NCBI GenBank assembly: GCA_023375785.1
Contig: SZWC01000572.1
Span: 29,572 to 93,571, forward strand
Length of the DNA: 64,000 bases
Direction of reading: 5' to 3'
Source: Penium margaritaceum
Lineage: Eukaryota; Streptophyta; Zygnematophyceae; Desmidiales; Peniaceae
Below are positions 33,535 to 45,637 of the stretch, piece after piece. Made by a program: the position numbers and the translations under genes. Position 1 is the first letter of the stretch; each line of letters begins with the position of its first letter. Under the pieces are notes generated by a model. It made no database searches, was not told the origin of the DNA, and worked only from the letters and a program-made list of their open reading frames with translations.

Positions 33535-36500
33535 CGCAGTCAGAATGGGCTGATATGCGATATCAATATGCTTGGTGCGTGCATGGTGCTCAGGATTCTT
33601 GGCGAGTGCGATTGCGCTCTGGTTGTCGACGCGCACAGGAACTGGAACTGCTGCACTCCCACTCATCTTTGCCATGAGACGTTGGAGCCAAACTGCTTCC
33701 TTGGCTCCAAAGCTAAGAGATACGTACTCAGCTTCTGTGCTGGAGGTCGCCACGACCACCTGCCGCTTGCTGCACCAGCCAATGGCTCCANGATATGCGA
33801 TATCAATATGCTTGGTGCGTGCATGGTGCTCAGGATTCTTGGCGAGTGCGATTGCGCTCTGGTTGTCGACGCGCACAGGAACTGGAACTGCTGCACTCCC
33901 ACTCATCTTTGCCATGAGACGTTGGAGCCAAACTGCTTCCTTGGCTCCAAAGCTAAGAGATACGTACTCAGCTTCTGTGCTGGAGGTCGCCACGACCACC
34001 TGCCGCTTGCTGCACCAGCCAATGGCTCCACCATTCATGAGGAACACATGTCCAGACATGGACTTGCGGTCCTCAGGATTTGAAACCCAATCTGCGTCTG
34101 TGTAGCCGATGATGTTGTTGTCATTGCCGTTGTAGGTGATGCCGATGTTGATGGTTCCAGCAAGGTAGCGGAAGATCGTCTTCACTGCCTTCTGGTGCTC
34201 CGGTCCGGATTAGCCATGTGCTGGCTCACAGCGCTCATAGCCTGTGTAAGGTCCGGCCTGGTTGCCACCATTAGGTACATGAGACTGCCGACGACGCTCT
34301 GGTACTTCTACCGCTCAATTGCATTTGCTTCTCCATTGAAGCTCACGAGGTACTGCCGTGTCTCGAGCGACGTGCCGATGGGTTTTGCCTCTGCCATGCC
34401 AAACCGCTGTAAAACATCCTTAATGTAGCTGCTCTGCTGCAGCGAGAGAGAGCGTGACTTGCGGTCATGGTGATCTGGATATCGAGGAAGTATGATGCCT
34501 CCCCGAGATCAGACATCTGGAAGCGCTCCTGCATGGCTTCCTTGAACTCCTGCAGTACAGACATGCTGTTGGAAAGGAGGAGCATGTCATCCACATAGAC
34601 AATGGTGATAAGGATCTCATGCTTATGCTGCCAGCGATACACGCTGTAGTCACACTCGCTGCGCTCAAACCCCATGCACTGCAACGCTGCATCCAACTTC
34701 TGGTTCCAAGCACGCGACGCTTGCTTCAGGCCGTAGAGCGCCTTCAGCAGCTTGCAGACCAGGTGCTCCTGGCCATCCATGACGAACCCCTCCGGCTGCC
34801 CCATCTAGATCTCCTCCTCCAAGTCACTATTCAAGAATGCCGTCTTGACATCCATGTGGTCAACCTCGAAGTCCTCAACTGCTGCATAAGAGAGGAGCGT
34901 GCGCACAGAGGCAAACTTTGCAACAAGGGCAAAAGTTTCTGTATATTCGATGTCCTCCTGCTGCGAGTAGCCCTTGGCAACCAGCCTCGTCTTGTACTTT
35001 TCCAGGTTACCATCTGCTCCCCGCTTCTTCTTGAGCACCCACTTGCACTTGATCACCTTACGTCCTGGTGGACGCTCAGTCAGCTCCCACGTGCCGTTGT
35101 CCAGCTGCGACTGTATCTCCTACTACACGGCTTACGCCCAATCTGCTGCATCCGGTGCAGCCATGGCCTCCTTGTATGATGTTGGCTCATCTGAATCTGC
35201 TGCAACTGCGACGTTCATCTGTTCTGGTTTCTACAGCATCCAGAAATGGCCACGCTCACCAGGCTTGTAACGTACCCTAAGAGGGTACCTGCGACCTGGT
35301 GCTGGAGCGTTAGCGGGCGGCTGGCGCAGTGCTGCTAGCACAACTGCTGCTGCTGGTGGTGCTACATCTCCCTCCTCTGCTTCTGCCGATGAGGCTGCTG
35401 TATCTGCAACATCAGACATGGGTGAGTAGAGTGATTCTCCTATTGTCACAGTAGAGGAAGGATCGGGAGAAACTGGGTCAAGAAAATTTTCTACTCCCAC
35501 TGTCTCGTCAGCTGCTGGTTCTGTTGCCTCTTCACACACGATGCTGGTTCCGATGACGTTGCTCTCATTAAAGAGGACATCCCTATAGATGATGACGTGG
35601 CATGTATCCCTCTCGTAGAGGCGATACGCCTTGCTTGCCACGTTGAAGCCAATCATCAGCATCTGCGCACTCTTTGCGTCCCACTTTTGCCGCTTCTCCT
35701 TTGGCACGTGCATGTGCGCCAAGCTGCCAAACGCGCAAAGATGACCTACGCTTGGCTTCCTGCCGAACCAAGCCTCGTACGGCGTCATGTACTCCAGCAC
35801 CTTAGTTGGACTGCGGTTCTTGATGTAGACCGTAGTGCTCACGGCTTCAGCCCAGAAGTCGTAGGTCAGCCGAGCCGCGTGCAGCATGGAGCCCGCCGAC
35901 TCCACAATGGTACGGTTGGCGCGTTTTGCTACACCGTTCTGCTGCGGCAAGTACAGCGCGGTACGCTGTGCCTTGATGCCAGCTGCTGCGAGGTAGTCCT
36001 GGAATTCCTTGCTCATGTACTCTCCACCGCGATAGCTGTGCAACGCCTTGATCTTCTTGCCAGATTGGTTCTCCACCATGGCCTTGAACTCCTTGAACCT
36101 GTCAAAGCACTCGTCCTTGGAGGAAAGGAAGTACACAGCAGTGTAACGGCTAAAATCATCAATGAAGGTGAGAAAATACCTAGAGCCTCCAAAGCTCTGG
36201 GTCTGCATCGGTCCACACCAGTCCATGTAGACCAGCTCCAACACCTCTTTCGCATGCTCCCCTGCTCCAGAGAACGCCTCGCGGTGTTGCTTCCCCTCCA
36301 AACATCCGATGCATAACTGCTGCTCAAAGTTAGAGATGGTAGGCAGGTCACGTACCATCTGCTTTGCTTCAAGCTGCTGCAAGGCGTACATGCCAATGTG
36401 ACCATAGCGTGCATGCCAGATCTCGCCATCTGTCGCCTGCACCACTGCTGCAAGACTCTGTTCACGCGGGATCTTGGTTGCCCCCAGCAGGCGGTACATG

Positions 36501-36890
36501 TCGCCCTCCTTCACCGACTTGGCCAACTCCTCTCCTGTTTCCATGTTGAGGATGTAGCCATAGTCATCATCGAAGACAACGCACAGTCCTGTGTTGGTGA
36601 GAGAGGACACTGAGAGAAGGTTGAACGCAGTATCAGGCACATACAACATGCCATGGAAAACTCCCACTTCAATGCCACGCGGGGTCTCCAACCACATCTC
36701 CACAATCCCAATCCCCTCAGCATACACCAACCGATCATCACCTTAAGCAATCGGCTGAAGAGGAATGGAGAGCAGCTGTGTGAACCACTCCTTGTAGTGC
36801 GTCAGACTCTTGGTACACCCCGAGTCCTTCTACCACACCATATCCGCCTTTTCCTTCTACGACATGTCAGACTTCGCCATGAAGAGGCGG
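33535..36890 (-). pseudogene. pol: A5 pol remains
   Basis: From right to left: protease with the DSG-type region (36700-36870), and GIEVGVFHGMLYVPDTAFNL (about 36650). The integrase zinc region HARYGHIGMYAL is near 36380-36420, and the DDE core with FIDDFSRY and PQQNGVAKRANR lies at 35880-36240. The hinge follows (35280-35560). Reverse transcriptase has YVDD near 34590-34600, and RNase H lies at 33552-34185. The protease-integrase stretch is uninterrupted. Fossil with few breaks. Confidence 0.93.
33552..34030. other. Single-N assembly junction with repeated flank
   Basis: The 239 bases at 33552-33790 recur exactly as 33792-34030 after the N at 33791. They lie in RNase H, so the apparent repeated protein block is an assembly effect. 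Confidence 0.9.
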
Positions 36891-36944
36891 TCGCGCACCT
36901 CCTTGGCAACGTTCATGTTGCCAAAATGGCACACGCTAGTCTAG

Positions 36945-37881
36945 TTCTGCTGCTGCTGCTACTGCTGCTGCCGTTGATGTGACAGCTGCTGCTGTTGCTA
37001 TGGAGATTGCTGCTTTTGCTGCTGCTGCTGCTGCTGCTCTTTCTGGTCCCTCTTAAACTGGAAGCACTCTTTCTTGTAGTGCCCCTCTTTCTAACAATAG
37101 TGGTACTTGCCCTTCTTCTCGCCTCTCTGGTTCCCGGACTGCTGCTGCTGCTGGTTGCGTGAGCCCATGGCCATGGAAGCTACTTCACTACTACTGCTGC
37201 CGCCATTGCGTTTTCCTGCATTGCGACGCAGTTCCACCTGCACCAAGTGCATGCAGATGAAGTCGAGGTCGAAAGTCGGCTGGCACTCCAACGTCTCTCG
37301 CACCGTGTCGTAGCTGGTTGGGAGTCCCCTCAGCAAGAGGAGAATGAAATGCGTCTCTTCCACAGGATTGCCAGCCGCTCTCGACTGTTTTTCCAGCTCC
37401 TTTCCCCTGTCAAGATACGCCTTCAATTCTTCACCATCCTGCATTTTCAGCGCCATCATCTTTTCCTGTAAAAGTATGAGGAATGCACGATCCTTGCTCT
37501 CATACTTCTTGTACAACGTGTCCCACCCCTCCTTTGCAGTAGCCTTGTCACTCACGTACTGAAGATGCGGTTTGGAGATGGTGTTAACAAGCAACATGTA
37601 GGCCTGCCTGTCCTTCTTCTTCCACTCCTCATACGTCGCTGGTACATCTGCAGAAGAATCCGCATCAGCTGCACCCTTTTGCGGCGTCTTCCCCGCCACC
37701 ACCTGCGCTGCGCAGATGCCTTTTGCCTGTGGAACTGGAGCTGGCTCGTCGCCTCTCACCACCTCCCACAAGCCCCTCTCCTCCAAAAGAGACGGGTACG
37801 GATCTTCCAAAACGTGAAGTTCGCGCGTCCCTCCAGCCTCTCCAAAGGTTGGGCTGCTGTCACAATGCCAGCTGCTGCCAT
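36945..37881 (-). pseudogene. gag: A5 gag remains
   Basis: The start corresponds to MAAAGIVTAA at 37881. RGLWEVVRGDEPAPVPQAKG, KKKDRQAYMLLVNTIS and the EEWKK blocks are clear. The knuckle lies near 37060-37110 and the Gln-rich tract at 36945-37050. One to three breaks. Confidence 0.9.
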
Positions 37882-38524
37882 TTTTAGCCTTGGTGATGCT
37901 CACCGCTGCCCTTGGATGGCGGCGCTACCCTTGCTTCTGTTGCTGCTTCTACCAGAAATCTGTCTGATAGAAAATGGACTGTAGATGCCATCAGACTCGG
38001 AATTTTGAAAAACTGAGCCCACGACTAGAAAATGCAGCTCAAAACCTTTCAGATAGACCCATAAAACAGGGTCATCAACAAGGGATTTCAAAAGATATGC
38101 CCTCTTGAAAACTGGGTATGCTTCTGCTCCTACTCAAACTCAGACCAGCTAGTTTATAAACAGCGTTTCTCCCAAACGAATCGACGAAATGCAAATATTT
38201 TTCCACGAATGGAAAGCTTAGGAAAAATAATACAATTCGCATGTGCCACGTTTTAAATTTGACACAGAAATGAGAGAGTTATGGTCATCACAAGGCGACA
38301 GTCTTACTCATAGAGAAGAGTGTAGCCCTGGCCGACCTCGTTTTGAGCATAACTCTCAGTCCGACCGTTGGATCTTCGGGCCGACCTCGTTGGCCGACCT
38401 CGTTGAAAAGCTTGTCTCTTGAACTTGAAGATCCAGTGGTCGATCGTCAAATCTGGTGAAGGTTTCATCCCATCCCTTCACTCTCAAAATGATGGCCTGT
38501 GCTGGCTGGAAGTGGCAGAACTTG
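37882..38524 (-). other. A5 leader
   Basis: It matches the family A leader in A1, A3 and A4, including the 60-codon-scale open frame just before gag (37900-38091). A short direct repetition of CGACCTCGTT occurs near 38330-38403. Confidence 0.75.
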
Positions 38525-38536
38525 GCTCTGATACCA
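38525..38536 (-). other. A5 primer-binding site
   Basis: The reverse complement is TGGTATCAGAGC, two bases from the 5' LTR. Confidence 0.9.
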
Positions 38537-38538
38537 AA

Positions 38539-39276
38539 TGTTGGATCTTGAGGAGAGAGGGAGCCTTGGAGTAGCGAGCATGTGTGATTGGAAGGGCATC
38601 ACTTGTGCTGAAGAATGGTTGTTCAATCACTCAAAATGATGGAGTACATATAGAGCTAGAGCTTGGGCAAGTCAGCATTCTCACAAGCCACACCACTTAG
38701 CCATGGAGGCTAATGCTCACACACTAGAGTTTATAATCTCAAACAAGGGAGGAAATCTGCCTAGCAATCAGGCTGACCACTCACACACGACCTAGAGAGC
38801 TAGAGAATGCTCTCATGGCACACTCCTAGTGGTCACATAACCCACAAACCCATGGAGAATCGCCATGTGTCCATGGCTAGTACTCAAGGATCTTACCTCA
38901 CCTAAAAAGTAAGGAGAGGTACCTTTATCCTAGTCAGCACACTCTGACAAGGCAATCCTAAGATCAAGGACCTTATTGGATACTTCTCCCATCAGGTCTT
39001 GACCCTGGACCTCTTGCCCTTTTCTTTTCTCAGGCTAAGGCATGGAGCCATCACCCATGCCCACCCAGACATCGACGGTCCATGACCCCCGAAACTTCAA
39101 AAATTCATATCTCCCAATCCGACTGTTGGATCGGCCTCAAACTTGGACCGTAGACATTTTGCCACCTGATCTTTCCAATGGTGAAGTCTGATCGGCTTTC
39201 AACGCAGGCATCCGGTACTTTGCTGGAACTTGCTCCTATGGACCTGAAACTGAGCCAGATGGCTCCTTTCCCAACA
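38539..39276 (-). repeat. A5 5' LTR
   Basis: It is 738 bp, TGTTGG...CCAACA in either orientation, bounded by the primer site and by ATTCG. Confidence 0.94.
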
Positions 39277-39281
39277 ATTCG

Positions 39282-40014
39282 TTCTGACACAATGGTTCCT
39301 GCGGACCGCTCTTGGTATTGGAGCCAAGAGTTCATATCACCCTCAGAGCCAAGGTTCTACACTGAGCAATTCATAGGAATCACTTCCTTGCACTGTGTCC
39401 TTAGCACCAAGTCACTTTTTGCACCGGGAAAAACTCCTGGGACTTACACCAACCAATGCTTCTTTTGTATCTGCCTGTGGTCGATAACTCTGTGAGGAGT
39501 CTCAAAGGTAAGAACTGTACTCAATGACAGGCAATTGACAGGTTCTTATAGTCCTAGAGCGAGCCTCTAGCCTAAGTCCATAATGGCTCCTTGGATGAGC
39601 CACTTTGGAGGCAATATAGATTGGGTCATCTCCCAGCCTACATGGCGCTCCCTGTGATCGCCAACTGGCGCCAGCCACCAGGACAGCCCTTGGAATGGTC
39701 TAAGATGTCTCTTAGAACCTTCCTGTCCCCCTTTTCGTCACAACGAAAACTAGTCACTGGACTGGGATTTGACCCAGTACCTCTCGCTCCAGAAACTAAC
39801 TCTGGAACGTCGAAGCCACAAGGAGTTGTCTTAGGTAGTATTTGCTGGCTATACTATCCATGTTAGAGCAAGGGGACTTGCTCCAAAGGGGTAGTGCATG
39901 CCTTCTCTATCTGGATCAGAGTAAGAGGACTTACTCCAATGGAGGAGTGCATGCCTAGTCCCTCAGTTACCTGTCCAGATATCAGCCATGGACAAGGAGC
40001 ATATCAGGTCAAAA
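39282..40014 (-). repeat. B1 5' LTR, main part
   Basis: With 32757-32782 it forms the B1 5' LTR (about 759 bp), split by A5. It ends at 40014 in a drifted CAGGTCAACA. It holds the TATA-like CTATAAGAAC near 39540-39550. Confidence 0.86.
39759..39822 (-). other. tRNA-like segment in B1 5' LTR
   Basis: The hairpin CCAGA-GTTAGTT-TCTGG (39789-39805, reverse strand) is followed by CTGGG-TCAAAT-CCCAG (39762-39777). The stem differs from the 15163 copy (CGAGA/TCTCG) by a paired change that keeps base pairing. Confidence 0.42.
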
Positions 40015-41195
40015 CGTCATCCTTCTTGTGAGCCGTGCACTCCACTGCCCAATGCCCATGCTTGCCATAGTCATGGCACTTCTCAGGACATTTTGATCTC
40101 TTTCCACTGCCACCATTACCTTTTCCTCCACCGCTACCGCCTCCACTACTGTTTGACCAGAAGAAGAGTTGTTGTCACAACCAACTACCTGTACAGCATA
40201 GGCCAAAACCTTAGCCTCACTACCGCTACGACACATGGCCTTGTTGCGCACGTACTCAAATTCTACCTCATACGTCTAATCTCCCCCCTCCAACTGTCAA
40301 AGATGGTGATCAGAGGATCCAAGCTTTCAGGTACGGCCATGAGGAGGATCATGCCGTGCATATAAGTGTTGATTTCCGAGTTCATTTGGGTCACTTGCTG
40401 CACCAGTCCTTCAAACAAAAACAGGAAGTCTGGAATCGACTCTCCCTCACTCATCTTCCTCAAAATCAGCTTTTGAAGGATGAAGAGACAATTTGTGAGA
40501 GCCGTTGATTGGTGTACACGTACAAGATTCTCATAAGCCTTTGATGCATGTGTGATACCTTATAGGTAGACATGCTTTGACTCATGCATTGATGTAACAA
40601 GAATCACAAGAACCGTGTCATTTTTGATACTCCACGCTTTATATCCCGGATCTGGTTTTGGAGGTTCAACTTCTTCTCCAAGGAACATCTTCAAGTAGGC
40701 ACGTACCCTCATGACAATCTCAAATTGCCATTTATACAAGGGAAAACCAAGTTTTGTGATCTTTGATATCCCACTGTTGACCTGCTTGAGAGTGAGCGTT
40801 ATGGATATCGTCATATTGCTTCTCTCCTTCTCAGCATCTCTACTTTGTTGAGGCCCATGTAGGCTTATTTAGGCTATTGTCTGCTAGCGGTTTAGAAGGT
40901 GCAGATCCTTCGCTTACCCCTTAACCGTTGATCACCTGGAAATAGAGAAGAACGCACACTAGCAAACCGAGGCTCGTGCCTCTAAGAGTAGAGCACTTGG
41001 TTGGTTACGACCCAAGGGTTGTACCTCCAATGGCACAGCATATCCTTGGCCCTTGTTTGATAAGTACCATCACCTGCCGTTGGAGCTGTTGGAACTGATG
41101 GGGGTGATGGAGCTGATGCACGCTAGAAGACAGAGAGGGCTTGAGACAACGTAGAAGCCTGCGTTATAACTAGTCAGTCTGGATCGAAAACTCTT
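40015..41195 (-). mobile_element. B2 right part: gag and leader
   Basis: Gag resumes at 40015 after B1. It contains the knuckle region (40015-40090), the helical blocks, and FLGEEVEPPKPDPGYKAWSIKND near 40610-40690. The N-terminus MTISITLTLKQVNSGISKI ends at 40814. The leader follows with the double repeat unit (about 40965-41050). Together with 18656-20268 and 27231-27332 this is a single B element split by A4 and B1. Decayed. Confidence 0.87.
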
Positions 41196-41593
41196 TGTCG
41201 ACCTAACTGAGGCGACGGTCTTGAAAATGGATTCTAATACAATAGTTCTCGCCAACTGCTCTTGGTATTGTATCGAAGAGATGACATCATCCTCAAAGTC
41301 AAGGTTCCACTCTGAACAATTAATAGGACTCACTTCCTTGCACTGTGTCCTTATCACGTGGTTATTTTGTGCGAGGAGCGAACTCCTTGGGCTTAGACCA
41401 ACCAATGCTTCTTTAGTGTCTGTCTCTGGTGGAGAACTTTCTTAGGAGATCCAAATGTAAGTATTGTACTCAGTGACAGGCAACATACAGGTTGTTATAC
41501 TCCTACAGCCAGCCAGTATTCTAGGCACGTAGTAGCTCCTTGGATGACCCATTTTTGGGACAATCTTCATTGTATCATCCCTCCTGCCTACAT
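41196..41593 (-). repeat. B2 5' LTR, partial
   Basis: On the minus strand it ends TAGGTCGACA at 41196, the B terminal motif with drift. It is interrupted at 41593 by a family A LTR and the rest is not found at A6's right side. Confidence 0.82.
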
Positions 41594-42330
41594 TATTGGG
41601 AAAGGAGCCATTTGGCTCAGTTTTAGATCCACAAGAACAAGTTCCAAGAAACTTCCAAATGCCTACTCTGATTGTCAATCCGTCTTCATCATTGGAAAGA
41701 TCAGGTAGCAAAATGTCTATGGTCTAAGTTTCAGATCGATTGAACAGTCGAATTCGGAGATATGAATTTTCGAAGTTTCTAGGGTCATCGACCGCCGTAT
41801 CCGGGTGACCATGGGCGATGGCTCCATGCCTTAACCTGAGGAAAGAAAAAGGCAAGAGGTCCAGGCTCAAGACCTAATGGGAGAAATATCCAAAAAGATC
41901 CTACATTCTTGGGTTACCTTGCCAAAGTATGCACACTAGGAAAAAGGTATCCCTCCTTAGTTTTTAGGTGAGGTGAGATCCTTATGTGCTACCCATGGAC
42001 ACATGGCGATTCTCCATGGGATTGTGGGTTATATGACCACTAGGAGTGTGCCATAAGAGTATTTCCTAGCTCTCTAGGTCATGTGTGAGTGGTCACCCTG
42101 ATTGCTAAACTGATTTCCTCTCTTCTGTGACATTATGGACTCTAGTGATTCAGCTTTGGCCTCCATGACTAAGTGGTGATGCTTGTGAGAGGACTGTCTT
42201 GCCCAAGCTCTAGCCCTTTATGTACTCCATCATTTTGAGAGATTCAACAACCATTCTACGGCAAAAGTGATGCCCTTCTAGTCCCACATGCTTGTCGCTC
42301 CAAGGCTCCCTCTCTCCTACAGTTTGAACA
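41594..42330 (+). repeat. A6a 5' LTR
   Basis: It is 737 bp and strongly drifted (around 15 percent or more from the LTR at 47478). Its right end is TTTGAACA. Confidence 0.88.
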
Positions 42331-42914
42331 CTTCGTATGAGAGCCAAGTTCGACCTCTTTCAACCAGCACAGGCGATCACTTTGAGAGTGACGTATAAGG
42401 GTAAAACCGGCACCAAATTTGACAATCGACAAGTTTTCCAATGATTCCAAGATCGCCAAGATCGAACAATCGGATGAAGGATTATGCTCAAAATGAGGTC
42501 ACCCCGGACTACACTCTTGTGATGATGATAACTCTATTCTTTCTTCGTCAAATTAAAAAAGTAGCACATGCAAATTGAAGTATTTTTCCTATGCTTTCCA
42601 TTCTTGCAAAAATATTTGCATCCCATTGGTACGTTTGGGAGAAACGTTGTCTACAAGGTGGCTCGTATGAACAAGAGTAGGAGGAACAGCATACCCTGTT
42701 TTCAAAAGGGCATATCTCTGAATATCTCCTATTCATGACCCGTTTTACGGGTTGACCTGCAACGTTTTAAGCTGAATTTTCCAGTGGTGGACTCACGTTT
42801 TTTAAATTCCCCGCCAACTGACATCTATAGTCAAATTTCTGTCAGACAGGTTTCTGATAGAAGTTGCATCAAAAGCAAGGATAACGTTGCCACTCAAGGG
42901 CAGCGCTAAGCATC
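42331..42914 (+). other. A6a leader
   Basis: Recognisable family A leader. The primer site is reduced to a TCGTATGAGAGC-like trace at about 42334. No other signal seen. Confidence 0.7.
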
Positions 42915-43735
42915 ACCGCCCAGTCCTTGGAGAGGCGGGAAGGACGCACCAACTTCACGTTTTGAAAGATCCGTAACCGCCTCTTTTTGGAGGAGGGGCT
43001 TGTAGGAGGTGGTGAGCGGCAACGAGCGCGCTCCGCCTCCACAGGCAAACGGCATCACCGCAGCAGAGGTGGTGGCGGGGAAGACGCGCCAAAAAGGTGC
43101 AGCAAATGTAAGTTCATTAACAACTGCAACAACAGCATACGAGGGGTGCAAGAAGAAGGACAGGCAGGCCTATAGGCTGCTTGTTAGCACCATCTCCAAC
43201 CCGCATCTTCAGTACGTGAGTGACAAGGCTACTGCAAAAGAGAGGTGGGACATATTGTGCAAGAAGTATGAGAGCAAGGATCCTACATTCCTTATGTTTT
43301 TGCAGGAGAAGATGATCGCTTTGAAAATGCAGGGTGGCGAAGAGATGGAGGCATACTTGGACAGGACAAAGGAGCTAGCAAAGCAGCTGAAAGCGGCCGC
43401 AACTCTGTGGAAGACACGCGTTTTGTCCTCGTCTTCCTGAAGGGATTGCCAACGAGCTATGACGCGATGCGAGAGATGTTGGAGTGCTAGTCGACTATTG
43501 ACCTGGACTTCATCTACACACACCTGGTGTAGATAGAACTATGTTCCAATGGAGCAAAGCGCAATGGCGGTAGCAGCAGCAGTGAAGCAGCTTTCATGGC
43601 CATGGGAACAAACAACCAGCAGTAGCAGCAGTCCGGGCAACAGATCGGCAAGAAGGGCAAGTGCCACTATTGCTAGAAATAGAGGAACTACAAGAAAGAG
43701 TGCTTCAAGTTCAAGAGGGACCAGAAAGAGTAACA
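42915..43735 (+). pseudogene. gag: A6a gag remains
   Basis: Blocks KKDRQAYRLLVSTISNPHLQYVSDKATA and LQEKMIALKMQGGEEMEAYL (43150-43380, cited in parts) fix it as family A gag. A CCHC-like knuckle lies near 43660-43705 and a CAG/AAC-rich tract follows. Heavily decayed. Confidence 0.82.
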
Positions 43736-43829
43736 ACAATAGCATCAAAAGTATGAATCTCCACAGCAACGGCAGCAACGATCACAACAACGTCAGTAGT
43801 AGCAGTACGAGCATAGAACAAGACCGGCT

Positions 43830-45637
43830 TGCGCCATTTTAGAAACATGAATGTGGCCAAGGAGCTGCACGACCGCGTCTTTATGGTGTAGTCTGACATG
43901 TCGCAGAAGGAGAAGGGGGATGTGTCATGGTATAAGGACTCAGGGTGTACTAAGAGTGTGACGTACCACAACGAGTGGTTTATACAGCTGCTCTCCATTC
44001 CCCCTCAACTGATTGCTTCAGGTGATGATTGGATGGTGTATGCTAAGGGGATAGGGATTGTGGAGATGTGGTTGGAGACCCCGCATCGCATTGAATTCAG
44101 AGTGTTCCATGGCATGCTATAAGTACCTGATGCTATGTTCAACCTTCTCGAATTGTCTTCTCTCACCAGTATGGAATTGCAAGTTATCTTTGACAACCTC
44201 TATGGCTACATCCTTGACAAGGAAACCGGAGAGGAGTTGGCCAAGTCGGTGAAGGAAGGCCTCATGTACCGCTTGTTGGGGGCGACCAAGAACCCGCGCG
44301 AGCAGAGTCTTGCAACGGTGGTGCAAGCCAAGGATGGCAAAATCTAGCATGCGCGCTATAGCTACATCGGCATGCGCGTCTTGTAGCAACTTCAAACAAA
44401 CAAATGGTTCGTGACTTGCCCACCATCTCTACTTTTGAGCAGCAGTTGTGCATCGGCTATTTGGAGGGAAAACAACATCGCGAGGCGTTCTCAATTGCAG
44501 AAGAGTGCACAAAAGAGGTGTTGGAGCTTGTCGACACAAACTTGTGTGGCTCGATGCAAACCTAGAGCCTTGAATGCTCTAGGTACTTTGTCACCTTCAT
44601 TGATGATTTCAACCGTTACACTATTGTGTACTTCCTTTCCTATAAGGGTCAATGCTTTGACATGTTCAAGGAGTTCAAGGCCATGATGGAGAGCCAGACT
44701 GGCAATGAAATAAAGGCACTGTGCAGCGACCGTGGTGGCGAGTACCTTAGCAAAGAGTTCCAAGACTACCTCGCGGCAGTAGGCATCAAGGCGCAGCACA
44801 CCACGCCATACTTGCCGCAGCAAAACGGCATAGAAGAACGCACTAATCGTACCATCATTGAGTTTGTGCGCTCCATGCTGCACACGGGTCGGCTCATCAA
44901 CGACTTTTGGGCCAAAGCAGTGAGCACTATGATTTACATCAAGAACCGTAGTCCAACCAAGGCCCTAGAGGAGAAGACACCGTTTGAGGCATGGTTCGGC
45001 AAGAAGCTGAGCGTGGGTCATCTTCGCACGTTTTGTAGCTTGGCGCACATGCTCGTGCTAAAAGAGAAGCGGCAATAATGGGATATGAACAGGGCATAGA
45101 TGTTATTGATCAGCTATGACATGGCAAGGCGTATTGTCTCTATGAGAGGGATACTTGCCATGACATCATCTCTAGGCATGTCATTTTCAACAAAAGTAAC
45201 GTCATCAGCACCAACATCATCTACGAAGAGGCAGTAGAAGCAGCAACTGACAAGGCAGTAGGAGAAGATATCCTTCCTGATCTAGTCTCTCCTGATCCTT
45301 CCTCCACTGTGAAAGTGGGAAAACCACTCTATTATTCCATGTTTGATGCAGTAGATAGAACGGCCTAATCGGCAGAAGCTGAGGAAGAAGCTCCATTACC
45401 ATCAGCAAGAGCAGTTGTATACGGAGAACCGCGCTAGGCACCTGCTAATACTCCAGCACCGAGTCCAAGGTACCCTCTCAGGGTGTGCTACAAGCCTAGT
45501 GAGTGCGGGCATTTCTCGATGTTGCAAAACAGGATCAGATGAATGTCGTAGTTACAGCAGATTCAAACGAGCCAATGTCCTAAAAGGAGGCCATGGCGTC
45601 ACCAGATGTAGTAGATTGGGTACAAGCTATGCACAGA
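43830..45637 (+). pseudogene. pol: A6a protease, integrase and hinge remains
   Basis: The protease has WYKDSGCTKS near 43929-43958. The integrase core shows FIDDFNRYTIVYFLS near 44600 and SDRGGEYLSKEFQDYL near 44724, with PQQNGIEERTNRT near 44815. The hinge (45240-45637) is followed at once by a second hinge. Many breaks. Confidence 0.83.

Larger units (their letters stand above)
32783..39276 (-). mobile_element. A5: full-length family A element in B1 5' LTR
   Basis: The 3' LTR is at left (32783-33520) and the 5' LTR at right (38539-39276), 738 bp each. AATCG (32778-32782) and ATTCG (39277-39281) form the target duplication, one base changed. LTR divergence is about 4.5 percent over 400 bp by eye. 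It is the best-preserved family A coding region here: protease to integrase hinge stays open for 499 codons (35231-36730). About six breaks overall. Confidence 0.95.
27333..40014 (-). mobile_element. B1: full-length family B element nested in B2
   Basis: The 3' LTR lies at the left (27333-28068); RNase H, reverse transcriptase, integrase, protease, gag and leader follow rightwards. The 5' LTR is split by A5 (32757-32782 and 39282-40014). CGTCT before (27328-27332) and CGTCA after (40015-40019) are the target duplication in B2 gag. The two LTRs differ by some 15-20 percent by eye, so this is an old insertion with well over ten breaks. It is the best copy for defining family B. Confidence 0.9.
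41594..45637 (+). mobile_element. A6a: left part of a joined family A element (5' LTR to hinge)
   Basis: It holds a 5' LTR (41594-42330), a drifted primer site, leader, gag, protease, integrase and hinge. It is clearly more diverged from A1/A4 than the sequence right of 45637 and more like A8 and A9. TACAT (41589-41593) lies before the LTR. It has more than ten breaks. The hinge ends near 45637, where a second hinge begins. Confidence 0.82.

Noticed and set aside
33568-34105. A protein with two identical blocks, as if an internal domain duplication
   Set aside because: The repeat sits exactly at the lone N at 33791 and is absent from sister copies; it is an assembly seam, and the plus-strand frame is antisense to RNase H.
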